Part shown: piece by piece, positions 1-6,981 of the stretch
How positions within the stretch are numbered: position 1 is the first letter of the stretch
Layout of the letters: every line of letters begins with the position of its first letter
From: a virus
Reading direction: 5' to 3' (one strand)
IMG/VR virus record: IMGVR_UViG_3300044616_001251
Span: 1-30,856 of that record
DNA: 30,856 nucleotides
Notes under the pieces: model-generated
The model's database searches: none
The model's input: only the letters and a program-made list of their open reading frames with translations
Told to the model about the DNA's origin: nothing
Program-made: the position numbers and the translations under genes

Positions 1-792
1 GCTCACGGATCATTCAAAGAAGGTAGAGAAGTTTACTACCTCAATATAGAAGGTCGCTTAAAGAAAAGAGACTTAGAAGGAATACCCGGATTAAATCTAG
101 AAAAATTCAACATTATTGGATCTCAAGAAGGTAAAATCTTACACGCAGAAGAATATCTTCAAATTGGAGAAAGAATCATTAATGAAATTCCGGGATCAGT
201 AGTTATTATCGACTCATACTCTGCTCTGTGTACAGAAGCTGAAATTACTAGCGATATGGACAAGATGCAAAGAGCAGACGGAGCTAAGTTATTGGCTAAG
301 TTTTGCAGGAAAGTCTCAAATGTTATTCCCGTTAATAGGAACGTAGTTATAGGCATTACTCACCAAATGGGTAATCCAGGAATGGGTCATAGTGAGTGGA
401 AAGAAAAGAGTGGTCAAGCTATCGCCTATCAAACAGACATTAAAATTAAAGCCAACTATTTTAGTCCTTGGAACTTAAGTACCGACAGTCCTCAGATTGG
501 TCAAGAAGTACATTGGCAAGTTATGTGTTCTGCTCTAGGTGCTCCTGGTGGTAAAATCACAAGCTATCTTAGATATGGTCAGGGAATTGATAAGCAGATG
601 GAATTACTGACACTTGCTGTAGATTTGGGTCTTGTGTCAAAGGGTGGTGCATGGTATACTATGTCATCTGTTGAGGATAAGCCCAAATTTCAAGGTCTTG
701 AGAAAACAAGACAGTATTTGGTTGATCATCCCGAAGTTTATGATGATTTATGGACAAAGGTCAAGGATACTATGGGAATCAAATGCAAGTAA
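1..792 (+). CDS. RecA/UvsX-like recombinase, 5'-truncated by the window edge
   Basis: The reading frame is open from base 1 and gives 263 residues up to the TAA at 790-792; the N-terminus with the Walker A loop lies outside the window. Visible RecA-family landmarks are the Walker B strand SVVIIDSYSALCTEAE, the following strand VVIGITHQMGNPGMG leading into DNA-binding loop L2 (QAIAYQTDIKIKA), and the C-terminal GGAWYTM segment, which matches the G-x-WY motif near the end of bacterial RecA cores. Proteins of this family polymerise on single-stranded DNA and drive strand exchange in phage recombination-dependent replication and repair. The gene heads a replication/recombination operon and overlaps the next gene by 10 bases. 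Whether it is closer to RecA or to phage UvsX cannot be settled without the missing part. Family assignment is confident. Confidence 0.88.
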   Translation, partial: AHGSFKEGREVYYLNIEGRLKKRDLEGIPGLNLEKFNIIGSQEGKILHAEEYLQIGERIINEIPGSVVIIDSYSALCTEAEITSDMDKMQRADGAKLLAKFCRKVSNVIPVNRNVVIGITHQMGNPGMGHSEWKEKSGQAIAYQTDIKIKANYFSPWNLSTDSPQIGQEVHWQVMCSALGAPGGKITSYLRYGQGIDKQMELLTLAVDLGLVSKGGAWYTMSSVEDKPKFQGLEKTRQYLVDHPEVYDDLWTKVKDTMGIKCK

Positions 793-1190
793 AAGATCTA
801 GACGGGAATTCTTGTAATTGGCAATTAATTGGTAATATTGCACATGGATCAGTTCAAAATAAGTCTAGTCTGCATTTACAGGCTAGAGAATTAATCCATA
901 CGTGTTTTCCTACTTTACAAGTTTTGGAAGAAATACCAGTTAATATCAGAAGATCAGAAACCCTTTATCTAGACTTTTATTTGCCACTAATTAAAAAATG
1001 CATAGAGGTTCATGGTGAACAACATTATAAGTTTAGTAGGTTTTTTCATAATAGTCCACTAGGATTTATCAGACATAAGAAAAGAGATCAGGAGAAGAAA
1101 GATTGGTGTGAATTAAATGGAATTGAATATATAGAATTACCATTTGATCAAATAGACCAATGGGAATCAAGGATAAAAAATGAATACTAA
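783..1190 (+). CDS. Small Vsr-like / PD-(D/E)XK-type endonuclease
   Basis: Encodes 135 residues. I chose ATG 783 (MQVKDLDG) over the in-frame ATG at 750 because 750 would bury 43 bases in the recombinase gene. The core is LYLDFYLPL (Asp64), a strand with IEVHGEQH (Glu75, His77, His81), then a Lys/Arg-rich helix ending WCELNGIEYIELP. This strand-helix-strand pattern with D...E-x-HG-x-QH is seen in Vsr-like and DUF559-like nucleases, including stand-alone phage homing endonucleases. It could be a homing endonuclease living beside the recombinase gene, or a nuclease serving recombination. No separate DNA-binding domain is visible, which is small for a homing enzyme. It lies between the recombinase and a possible recombination mediator, overlapping both genes. 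The nuclease fold is likely; the biological role is uncertain. Confidence 0.6.
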   Translation: MQVKDLDGNSCNWQLIGNIAHGSVQNKSSLHLQARELIHTCFPTLQVLEEIPVNIRRSETLYLDFYLPLIKKCIEVHGEQHYKFSRFFHNSPLGFIRHKKRDQEKKDWCELNGIEYIELPFDQIDQWESRIKNEY

Positions 1191-1662
1191 AGAACAAGTT
1201 AATGAATGGGATAGGATTCTTGACGAATATGAAAAAGGCCTTGGTCTGGGAACATATAGAGCAGATACTTTTCCAGAAGAAGAGCTTAACAGCTATTTTC
1301 AAATGAGTAGGGATGAGCTTGAAAAAACAACGCCAGAAGTTTGCGGAGAGATAGCTTATAGATTGGGACAATTTGCATTTCATGTTCAGAGATCTATAAA
1401 TAGAGAACTATCCCGATTGAATTGGGCAGACGAGACCATAAAAGAGACAATAGCTGAAGACATTAATAATTATAAGGGATATGGTTATATTGAAAAGTCT
1501 TTTCAGGCCATTAAAAATAATGAGAAAGCATCAGCATTAAATAAGATTAAAAAGTACGCTAAACAAAGAAGCGATAGACTTCAATATTTGGCAAACAGTA
1601 TTAAACATCTATCAGACATTATGTTATCTATCCAAAGGGCAAAGGTGAAAAATGGATCTTAA
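1180..1662 (+). CDS. Alpha-helical protein of unknown function; possible recombination mediator
   Basis: Encodes 160 residues and starts at ATG 1180, with AAGGA six bases upstream; it overlaps the previous stop by 11 bases. I do not recognise a named domain. The protein is predicted mostly helical, with an acidic N-terminal third (YEKGLGLGTY...FPEEELNSYF), a middle segment IAYRLGQFAFHVQRSINREL, and a basic C-terminal half (KIKKYAKQRSDRLQYL). A small helical basic protein beside a UvsX-like recombinase is what one expects of a UvsY-type mediator, which loads recombinase onto SSB-coated DNA. That role is inferred from position, size and helicity only; I cannot show homology by eye. An alternative is a structural or regulatory protein of the operon. 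Confidence 0.5.
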   Translation: MNTKEQVNEWDRILDEYEKGLGLGTYRADTFPEEELNSYFQMSRDELEKTTPEVCGEIAYRLGQFAFHVQRSINRELSRLNWADETIKETIAEDINNYKGYGYIEKSFQAIKNNEKASALNKIKKYAKQRSDRLQYLANSIKHLSDIMLSIQRAKVKNGS

Positions 1663-2044
1663 TGATTTAGCTAAAAATCCAGAACAGCTTAAAAATTTAA
1701 TTACTCTTCTTCAACAAATGCTGCCTACAACAGCAGAGGAGAATAATGAAGAACAGGGGTCCGAAGAGGAGTTTACAGCACCACTAAGGACCAAGGGTTC
1801 TAGACGTAAGACTAAACAAGCAAAGAATAAATTCGTTGATATGCCAGAGCGAGATATGCATAAAGACGATACTATTATTGATCAAAAATTAGCTAGATTT
1901 CCACCAGTTAGTAGAGCAAGACCATTTCAATTGGTGGAAGTTCGTTGTCGTGTTTGTGGCAAAACTGAGAAGGTAAGCCCCTCATTAGTTTTTGAGGGAG
2001 TAGATCGATATAAGTGTAATAACTGTTCAACGTCGTCGGGGTGA
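1652..2044 (+). CDS. Zinc-ribbon protein of unknown function
   Basis: Encodes 130 residues from ATG 1652, with AAAGGTG just upstream, overlapping the preceding gene by 11 bases. It has three parts: an amphipathic N-terminal helix (residues 1-25), a low-complexity acidic then basic linker (about 28-62, NNEEQGSEEE then SRRKTKQAKNK), and a C-terminal zinc ribbon with Cys99-x2-Cys102 and Cys122-x2-Cys125. A short conserved-looking block (FVDMPERDMHKDD) sits between linker and ribbon. Such architecture fits a small nucleic-acid- or protein-binding adaptor, but no activity can be read from it. It sits between recombination genes and the DnaB helicase, so a replication accessory role is plausible. 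The stop overlaps the ribosome binding region of the helicase gene, suggesting coupled translation. Confidence 0.6.
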   Translation: MDLNDLAKNPEQLKNLITLLQQMLPTTAEENNEEQGSEEEFTAPLRTKGSRRKTKQAKNKFVDMPERDMHKDDTIIDQKLARFPPVSRARPFQLVEVRCRVCGKTEKVSPSLVFEGVDRYKCNNCSTSSG

Positions 2045-2055
2045 AAGGACATAAA

Positions 2056-3525
2056 ATGATATTGTGTGATCCGTCAGCCGAAAGGGCTGTATTGGCCGGT
2101 ATATGTAGGTTTGGTGAAGATGCTTATTTGGATATTGCAGACATTGTCCAGCCATCTACTTTTACCATAGATAGTAATGGCATTATATACTCTTGTTTAA
2201 AAACTTTGTGTGAACGGGACCATAAACCCACGATAGACATCCCATCCATTTTTTCTGTTGCACAAGAATTAAACTTTGGTCAAATATTAACAAAAAAAGA
2301 AGAAGCCCAGCATCTGAAGGCTATTCTTGATTTTCCTGTTAATCTGGAGAATGTTCGCAAGTTTGCGGCTAAAATTCGTAAGCTAGAAATTGCTAGACTA
2401 TTAAGACAACAACTTGAAGCAGCACAAGACAAGATATTAGATATTAATGGTAGCGAACCAATAGCTTCTATATTAGGCATAGCAGAAGATGCTGTGTTTA
2501 ATTTTTCTTCACTCCTTAGTGACACAGACAATCATCCTGTTTGTTTCGGCAATAACATAGATGAGTATCTGGTCGAATTAGAGGAAAAGAAGGTTGATCA
2601 AGTAGGTATATCCACAGGCTTTCCAATATACGATCAGTCCATTGGCGGAGGATTGCGAAAAGGCACGGTTAATGTAATCGCCGCTCGACCTAAGACTGGT
2701 AAAACTCTGTTGTCTGATAATATGGGGCAATATATAGCTAATACGGTAGGCATACCAGTATTAAATATGGATACGGAAATGAACAAAGAAGACCATATCC
2801 ATCGAATTCTAGCAATGATGACGGAAACAGAAATTAACGATATAGAAACTGGCAGGTTTGCTGACTCCCCAGATAAGAAATCTAAGATAGTACAAGCCGC
2901 TAGTTGCCTAAAGAAAAGTAGATGGTTTCATAAGTCTATAGCAGGTAAAGCATTTGAAGAACAGCTAGCAGTTATGCGTAGATGGCTTTTGAAAGAGGTT
3001 GGACTCAATGATGACGGCACAGCTAAGGAGTGTGTGATATTCTATGATTATCTAAAGCTTATGGATAGCGCAGGCATGAGTCAAGACCTTAAAGAATATC
3101 AGGTCTTAGGTTTTATGATGACAGCACTACATAATTTTGCTGTTAGATATAAAGTTCCAATAGTGGCCTTTATTCAATTAAACAGAGATGGCATCACAAA
3201 AGAAAGCACCGACACCGCATCTGGGTCAGATCGTATTATATGGTTATGTAGTAATTTTTCAATTTTCAAACGCAAGTCTGACGAAGAAATTGCAGAGGAT
3301 GGCCCAACAAATGGGAATAGGAAATTAGTACCGTTAATTAGTCGTCACGGCGGAGGCTTAGACGATAATGACTACATTAACTGTCATATGAAAGGTTGGT
3401 GTGCTAAAATTAGCGAAGGCCAGACCAGACTAGAACTAATGCATAACAATAAAGGCAATAACAAAGACGGATTTATTATAGATGACGAATCTAACAATGA
3501 AACAGCACAAATTCCATTTGAATGA
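2056..3525 (+). CDS. dnaB: DnaB-family replicative DNA helicase
   Basis: Encodes 489 residues, a normal length for DnaB. I chose ATG 2056 over GTG 2041 because GAAAGGA at 2043-2049 is well placed for it. The N-terminal helical domain begins with PSAERAVLAGICRFG, as in DnaB proteins. The RecA-like ATPase domain has Walker A ARPKTGKTLL (about residues 210-219), the glutamate-containing strand LNMDTEMNKEDH, Walker B VIFYDYLKL (about 327-335), and IVAFIQLNRDG with a following SDRIIWL segment, matching DnaB motifs H3 and H4. The enzyme should form a hexamer that unwinds the fork 5'-3'. The primase gene overlaps its 3' end by up to 44 bases, the usual helicase-primase pairing. No intein is visible in the ATPase domain. 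Assignment is secure. Confidence 0.93.
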   Translation: MILCDPSAERAVLAGICRFGEDAYLDIADIVQPSTFTIDSNGIIYSCLKTLCERDHKPTIDIPSIFSVAQELNFGQILTKKEEAQHLKAILDFPVNLENVRKFAAKIRKLEIARLLRQQLEAAQDKILDINGSEPIASILGIAEDAVFNFSSLLSDTDNHPVCFGNNIDEYLVELEEKKVDQVGISTGFPIYDQSIGGGLRKGTVNVIAARPKTGKTLLSDNMGQYIANTVGIPVLNMDTEMNKEDHIHRILAMMTETEINDIETGRFADSPDKKSKIVQAASCLKKSRWFHKSIAGKAFEEQLAVMRRWLLKEVGLNDDGTAKECVIFYDYLKLMDSAGMSQDLKEYQVLGFMMTALHNFAVRYKVPIVAFIQLNRDGITKESTDTASGSDRIIWLCSNFSIFKRKSDEEIAEDGPTNGNRKLVPLISRHGGGLDDNDYINCHMKGWCAKISEGQTRLELMHNNKGNNKDGFIIDDESNNETAQIPFE

Positions 3526-4636
3526 TCAAGCCAAATTAAAGATTGTCTGTGACGATTTATGTGATCGTATAGACGAGCTAATGGACCATTTTGGTTTAGA
3601 GTACACCTACAGTGGAAAACTTTTAACTATGAGTTGTCCCATTCATGGTGGAGACAATAAGTCTGCACTTAACTTATATCCTCAAGGTGATGTATATAGA
3701 GGTAATTGGAAATGTAGAACGCATGGGTGCGATAAATATTTCAAATCTTCCATCATAGGTTTAATTAGAGGTATTATATCTCACCAAAAATACAACTGGA
3801 TCAAAGATGGAGACGATCACTGCTCGTTTCAAGAGGCCCTATCCTTTTGTCTTGCGTTCTTAAATAAAGACCTATCTGATATCAAGGTCTCAAAAATAGA
3901 AAGAGATAAAAAAGCATTTACTAGCACTATTAGATATATCAATCCAGAAAATACAATTAACCATGAAGGAATAACCCGTCAGCAAATCCGTAAAAATCTT
4001 GCCATACCAGCACAATACTATATAGATAGAAGTTATTCATCAGATATTTTGAGCAAATATGATGTAGGGCTATGTAATAGGGTCGGTAAGGAAATGTATA
4101 ACCGCGTTGTTGTTCCTATCTATGATCATAAGCATCAATATATGGTTGGTTGCTCTGGTAGAAGTATTTTTGAAAAATGTAAAATTTGTTCATCTTTTCA
4201 TAATCCAGAGGAAAAATGTCCATCAGAAGATAAAACAAGATTTTATTCAAAATGGAAGCACAGTGCAACATTCCAATCCCAGAATCACCTATACAATATA
4301 TGGTTTGCAAAAAAGACTATTTTAGAAACTCATACGGTCATACTTGTAGAAAGTCCAGGCAATGTGTGGAGACTAGAAGAAGCTGGGATACACAATAGCG
4401 TAGCTATCTTTGGTTCTTCATTGAGCGATAGACAAAAAATGATCCTTGATGCATCCGGGGCGATGACTATCATAACTATGATGGACAATGACGAGGCTGG
4501 CAAGAAAGCTTCAGAAATAATTCGTCAAAAATGCTATAAAACATACAACGTTAAAAATATAGAATTTCCAACACAAGATGTTGGTGAGTTATCGGTAAAT
4601 TACATTCAACAGAATATAGTCCCCTTACTAAAGTGA
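3482..4636 (+). CDS. DnaG-like DNA primase (CHC2 zinc finger plus Toprim)
   Basis: Encodes 384 residues from ATG 3482; ATG 3497 (MKQHKFHLND) is an equally possible start, and neither has a clear ribosome binding site. The N-terminal zinc-binding domain has Cys52-x2-His55 and Cys78-x4-Cys83, matching the primase CHC2 type. The middle part contains VVVPIYDHKHQYMVGCSGR, typical of the primase core. A second Cys cluster (Cys233, Cys236, Cys246) is unusual for DnaG. The Toprim catalytic residues are Glu290 in VILVESPGN and Asp335/Asp337 in MMDNDEAGKKA. It makes RNA primers for the replication fork with the DnaB-like helicase encoded just upstream. The long C-terminal helicase-binding domain of bacterial DnaG is absent, so any contact with the helicase must use another surface. 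Family assignment is secure. Confidence 0.9.
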   Translation: MTNLTMKQHKFHLNDQAKLKIVCDDLCDRIDELMDHFGLEYTYSGKLLTMSCPIHGGDNKSALNLYPQGDVYRGNWKCRTHGCDKYFKSSIIGLIRGIISHQKYNWIKDGDDHCSFQEALSFCLAFLNKDLSDIKVSKIERDKKAFTSTIRYINPENTINHEGITRQQIRKNLAIPAQYYIDRSYSSDILSKYDVGLCNRVGKEMYNRVVVPIYDHKHQYMVGCSGRSIFEKCKICSSFHNPEEKCPSEDKTRFYSKWKHSATFQSQNHLYNIWFAKKTILETHTVILVESPGNVWRLEEAGIHNSVAIFGSSLSDRQKMILDASGAMTIITMMDNDEAGKKASEIIRQKCYKTYNVKNIEFPTQDVGELSVNYIQQNIVPLLK

Positions 4637-4639
4637 AAT

Positions 4640-5365
4640 ATGATTTTAGGAATTTCTGGCCGCAAACAGTCTGGCAAAAGCACAACAGGAAACTTTATTG
4701 TTTCTTCAAAACTAGCTGAATTAGGAATATCTCATAAGATAGATATAGACGCTGAAGGAAGAATAGTTGTTTCAGATTTGTTTGGAGATAGTAATTATGC
4801 TGGTATTTTAGATGTTTTTGTGAAGAGCAATGACTATATGATTCAGAAACTACATGAGGTTTTGGATCCCCATGTCAAAATTTATAGTTTTGCGGACCCT
4901 TTAAAACAAGATATTTGCATGAATATTCTGGGTTTAACCTATGAACAATGTTATGGGTCTGACGATGAGAAAAATGCATTAACAGATTTGACTTGGCCCG
5001 ACTCAACTAATAGAATGTCGGCTAGAGACATTATGCAATATGTCGGCACCGATATTTTTCGTAAAATGAAATCAGATGTCTGGGTTTCTGCGACTATTAA
5101 TAGAATTCAAAAAGAAAAACCTCAAATAGCCCTAATTACTGACTGTAGATTCCCTAACGAAGTATCTAGCATTAAAGATGCTGGGGGTTTAGTCATGAGG
5201 CTGACTCGCAATCCGTTTCGTTCCGATCATCTAAGCGAAACAATATTAGATGAATCTAATTATGATTGGTCTAATTTTGATTATGTATGCAATAATGACG
5301 AAATGAGCATATATGATCAGTGTACGGATATTCAAAAATTTTTACAGGAGACTCTACCATTATAA
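4640..5365 (+). CDS. Deoxynucleoside monophosphate kinase (T4 gp1-like)
   Basis: Encodes 241 residues, starting four bases after the primase stop. The P-loop GRKQSGKST occupies residues 7-15. A second hallmark is ALITDCRFPNEVSSIKDAGG, the D-x-RFPNE signature of phage dNMP kinases such as T4 gene 1 product. Between them, KIYSFADPLKQDIC and a MSARDIMQYVGTDIFR segment also fit this family. The enzyme would phosphorylate dNMPs to dNDPs, feeding precursor supply for phage DNA synthesis; T4 gp1 acts on several dNMPs including a modified one. Its length matches the family. It lies in the replication operon and is followed by an inserted endonuclease gene with its own regulatory hairpin. Assignment is strong; exact substrate range is unknown. 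Confidence 0.88.
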   Translation: MILGISGRKQSGKSTTGNFIVSSKLAELGISHKIDIDAEGRIVVSDLFGDSNYAGILDVFVKSNDYMIQKLHEVLDPHVKIYSFADPLKQDICMNILGLTYEQCYGSDDEKNALTDLTWPDSTNRMSARDIMQYVGTDIFRKMKSDVWVSATINRIQKEKPQIALITDCRFPNEVSSIKDAGGLVMRLTRNPFRSDHLSETILDESNYDWSNFDYVCNNDEMSIYDQCTDIQKFLQETLPL

Positions 5366-5368
5366 ATA
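5361..5368 (+). promoter_or_regulatory. Possible T4-type late promoter box (TATAAATA)
   Basis: An exact TATAAATA octamer overlaps the dNMP kinase stop, just upstream of the HNH gene leader. If it worked like a T4 late promoter, transcription would begin near 5374, the first base of the hairpin described next. The motif is easily produced by chance in AT-rich DNA and occurs again inside a coding region at 15423-15430, and no gp55-like sigma factor is visible here. Treat as weak. Confidence 0.2.
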
Positions 5369-5373
5369 TGTGC

Positions 5374-5423
5374 CGATAAAATACCTGGTGTATATTAATT
5401 AGTACACATAAGGAGTTTTATCG
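5374..5423 (+). promoter_or_regulatory. Leader hairpin sequestering the ribosome binding site of the HNH gene
   Basis: Arm CGATAAAA (5374-5381) pairs with TTTTATCG (5416-5423). After a 2x2 internal loop, CCT (5384-5386) pairs with AGG (5411-5413). An inner stem GTGTA (5388-5392)/TACAC (5403-5407) closes a 10-base loop. The Shine-Dalgarno AAGGAG (5410-5415) is inside the structure, and the stem ends one base before the ATG at 5424. Folding would block translation of the HNH gene. Similar RBS-masking hairpins are known before T4 homing endonuclease genes. Confidence 0.7.
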
Positions 5424-5957
5424 ATGAAAAAAATATATGATATATCTAAGGAATATCTAGAAGAACACTATGTAAAACAACAAAAAAGTGCTGATGACAT
5501 TTGTAAAGAATTAAATATTAAATCCAAGACAATAATATTTAGATTACTTAAAAAGTACAACATAAAACCCAATTCTAGAGAAGGCAAACCTTGTAAAAAA
5601 ACAAAGAAATTTGGAGAAATACATCAATCGTATCTTTATTTACTAAAAGAGAGAGCAAATAGGAAAAATTTAAAATTCAATTTAAACGGTAAATATTTAT
5701 GGAGGTTGTTTTTAAAACAGAATAGAAAATGCGCACTGTCTGGAATTGAGATAGTTTTTCCAAAAGCATGGGGAGCTAGATCTAAAACCCAAATTACCGC
5801 ATCGTTGGACAGAGTAGATTCCAATAAGGGTTATATTGTTGGCAATGTACAATGGGTACACAAACAAATAAATACTATGAAAATGAATATGTCTGATGAC
5901 GAATTTATCAACTTATGTAGAATGGTGACCAAAAATTATGATAGTGACCTACTTTAG
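5424..5957 (+). CDS. HNH-type homing endonuclease with N-terminal helix-turn-helix
   Basis: Encodes 177 residues with SD AAGGAG at 5410-5415. Residues 10-50 form a helix-turn-helix-like module (YVKQQKSADDICKELNIKS). The nuclease core runs from Cys103 (CALSGIEI) through SLDRVDSNKGYIVGNVQWVH (127-146), a pattern typical of phage HNH enzymes with D-R-x-D, GY-x-x-GN-V and a late His. Such enzymes cut phage DNA lacking the gene and spread it by recombination. The gene sits in an otherwise tightly packed operon between dNMP kinase and a Cas4-like nuclease, has a 58-base leader unlike its neighbours, and overlaps the next start by 20 bases, all consistent with insertion as a free-standing mobile gene. 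Expression is probably throttled by the hairpin over its ribosome binding site. HNH assignment is strong; mobility is inferred. Confidence 0.8.
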   Translation: MKKIYDISKEYLEEHYVKQQKSADDICKELNIKSKTIIFRLLKKYNIKPNSREGKPCKKTKKFGEIHQSYLYLLKERANRKNLKFNLNGKYLWRLFLKQNRKCALSGIEIVFPKAWGARSKTQITASLDRVDSNKGYIVGNVQWVHKQINTMKMNMSDDEFINLCRMVTKNYDSDLL

Positions 5958-6981
5958 AAGTTCTTCTTACAACACCCACAGTCTCTGCGAGCAGCAATAT
6001 TTTCTTGAATACGTTTTAGGTTATCGTGGTCCATCAGGACAAAAAGCCGATAAAGGAACAATTGTTCATAAGGTTCTAGAAATTCTGGCCGTTATTAAAA
6101 AGGCGGAACAGGACGGTATTAATACCATAGATGATGATGTTATTGGAAAGCTAGATATATCTACATATAGTCTAAATACAATAATTGAAAAAGTCTATAA
6201 GTATTATACAGAAGCTAACTCCCATCACAAGTGGGCTTTAAAGGACTACAAAGACTGTCATGCATGGGTATATAAAGCTATTGAATTTAATGGTGGTATG
6301 TTCGACCCAAGAAACAGACACATTCTATGTCCAGAGCAGCACTTTGACATAGAAATTAAAAAACCCTGGTCAGCATACTCATATGACACTCCAGACGGCA
6401 AGCTGGAGGGCAACCTAGCCATCAAAGGAACGATAGATCTTATAACTCTGGTTGGCGATAATACAATAGAAATTGTAGACTGGAAAACAGGAAGAAGATT
6501 AGACTGGGCCACAGGCAAAGAAAAAACCCAAGAAAAACTAGAGCAAGATCCGCAGCTTAGAATTTATCATTATGCTATTAGTCATTTATATCCTAATATA
6601 GATCATATTATTTTTTCTATCTACTTCATCAATGACGGTGGTCCATTTTCTATATGTTTTGATAAGTCTGATTTACCAAAGACAGAAGAAATGCTTCGTC
6701 AAAAATTTGAGATAGTAAAGAACACAAGAAAGCCCAGATTAAATAAAAGCTGGATGTGTACAAAATTATGTCATTTTGGAAAAACAACATTTGATAATAC
6801 CCACATAACGCCACAGATAGAATATAGAGAAAACCATACATGCAGTATGGGCTCAACTATGACCAAATGCGAACAAGTCAAACATGATATCGACTTGCAC
6901 GGAATGAATGTTGTGGTAGAACAGTACAAAAACCAGAATCACTCCTTTGGAAAATATAAGGCGCCAGGAAGCACAGAATGA
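5938..6981 (+). CDS. Cas4/RecB-like PD-(D/E)XK nuclease, possibly Fe-S binding
   Basis: Encodes 347 residues from ATG 5938, inside the end of the HNH gene. Nuclease motifs in order are His44 in GTIVHKVLE, Asp167 in IKGTIDLITL, Asp181 and Lys183 in EIVDWKTGRR, and Gln206 with Tyr210 in DPQLRIYHYA. This is the RecB/Cas4 (PDDEXK_1) order H...D...D-x-K...Q-x3-Y. Cys17 near the N-terminus and Cys274, Cys278, Cys302 and Cys311 near the C-terminus could hold a 4Fe-4S cluster as in Cas4 and AddB, although the C-terminal spacing is not the usual Cas4 spacing. Such phage nucleases process DNA ends in recombination or replication. The start of the polymerase gene overlaps its stop by four bases (ATGA). 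No CRISPR genes are nearby, so a Cas role is not implied. Confidence 0.8.
   Translation: MIVTYFRSSSYNTHSLCEQQYFLEYVLGYRGPSGQKADKGTIVHKVLEILAVIKKAEQDGINTIDDDVIGKLDISTYSLNTIIEKVYKYYTEANSHHKWALKDYKDCHAWVYKAIEFNGGMFDPRNRHILCPEQHFDIEIKKPWSAYSYDTPDGKLEGNLAIKGTIDLITLVGDNTIEIVDWKTGRRLDWATGKEKTQEKLEQDPQLRIYHYAISHLYPNIDHIIFSIYFINDGGPFSICFDKSDLPKTEEMLRQKFEIVKNTRKPRLNKSWMCTKLCHFGKTTFDNTHITPQIEYRENHTCSMGSTMTKCEQVKHDIDLHGMNVVVEQYKNQNHSFGKYKAPGSTE

Noticed and set aside
2041-2058. GTG at 2041 as the DnaB start
   Set aside because: It overlaps the previous stop and would place the GAAAGGA ribosome binding site inside the gene; ATG 2056 has correct spacing and begins at the family's usual N-terminus.
5938-6981. 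Cas4 as part of a CRISPR-Cas system
   Set aside because: No Cas1, Cas2, effector gene or repeat-spacer array is present; the context is replication and recombination.
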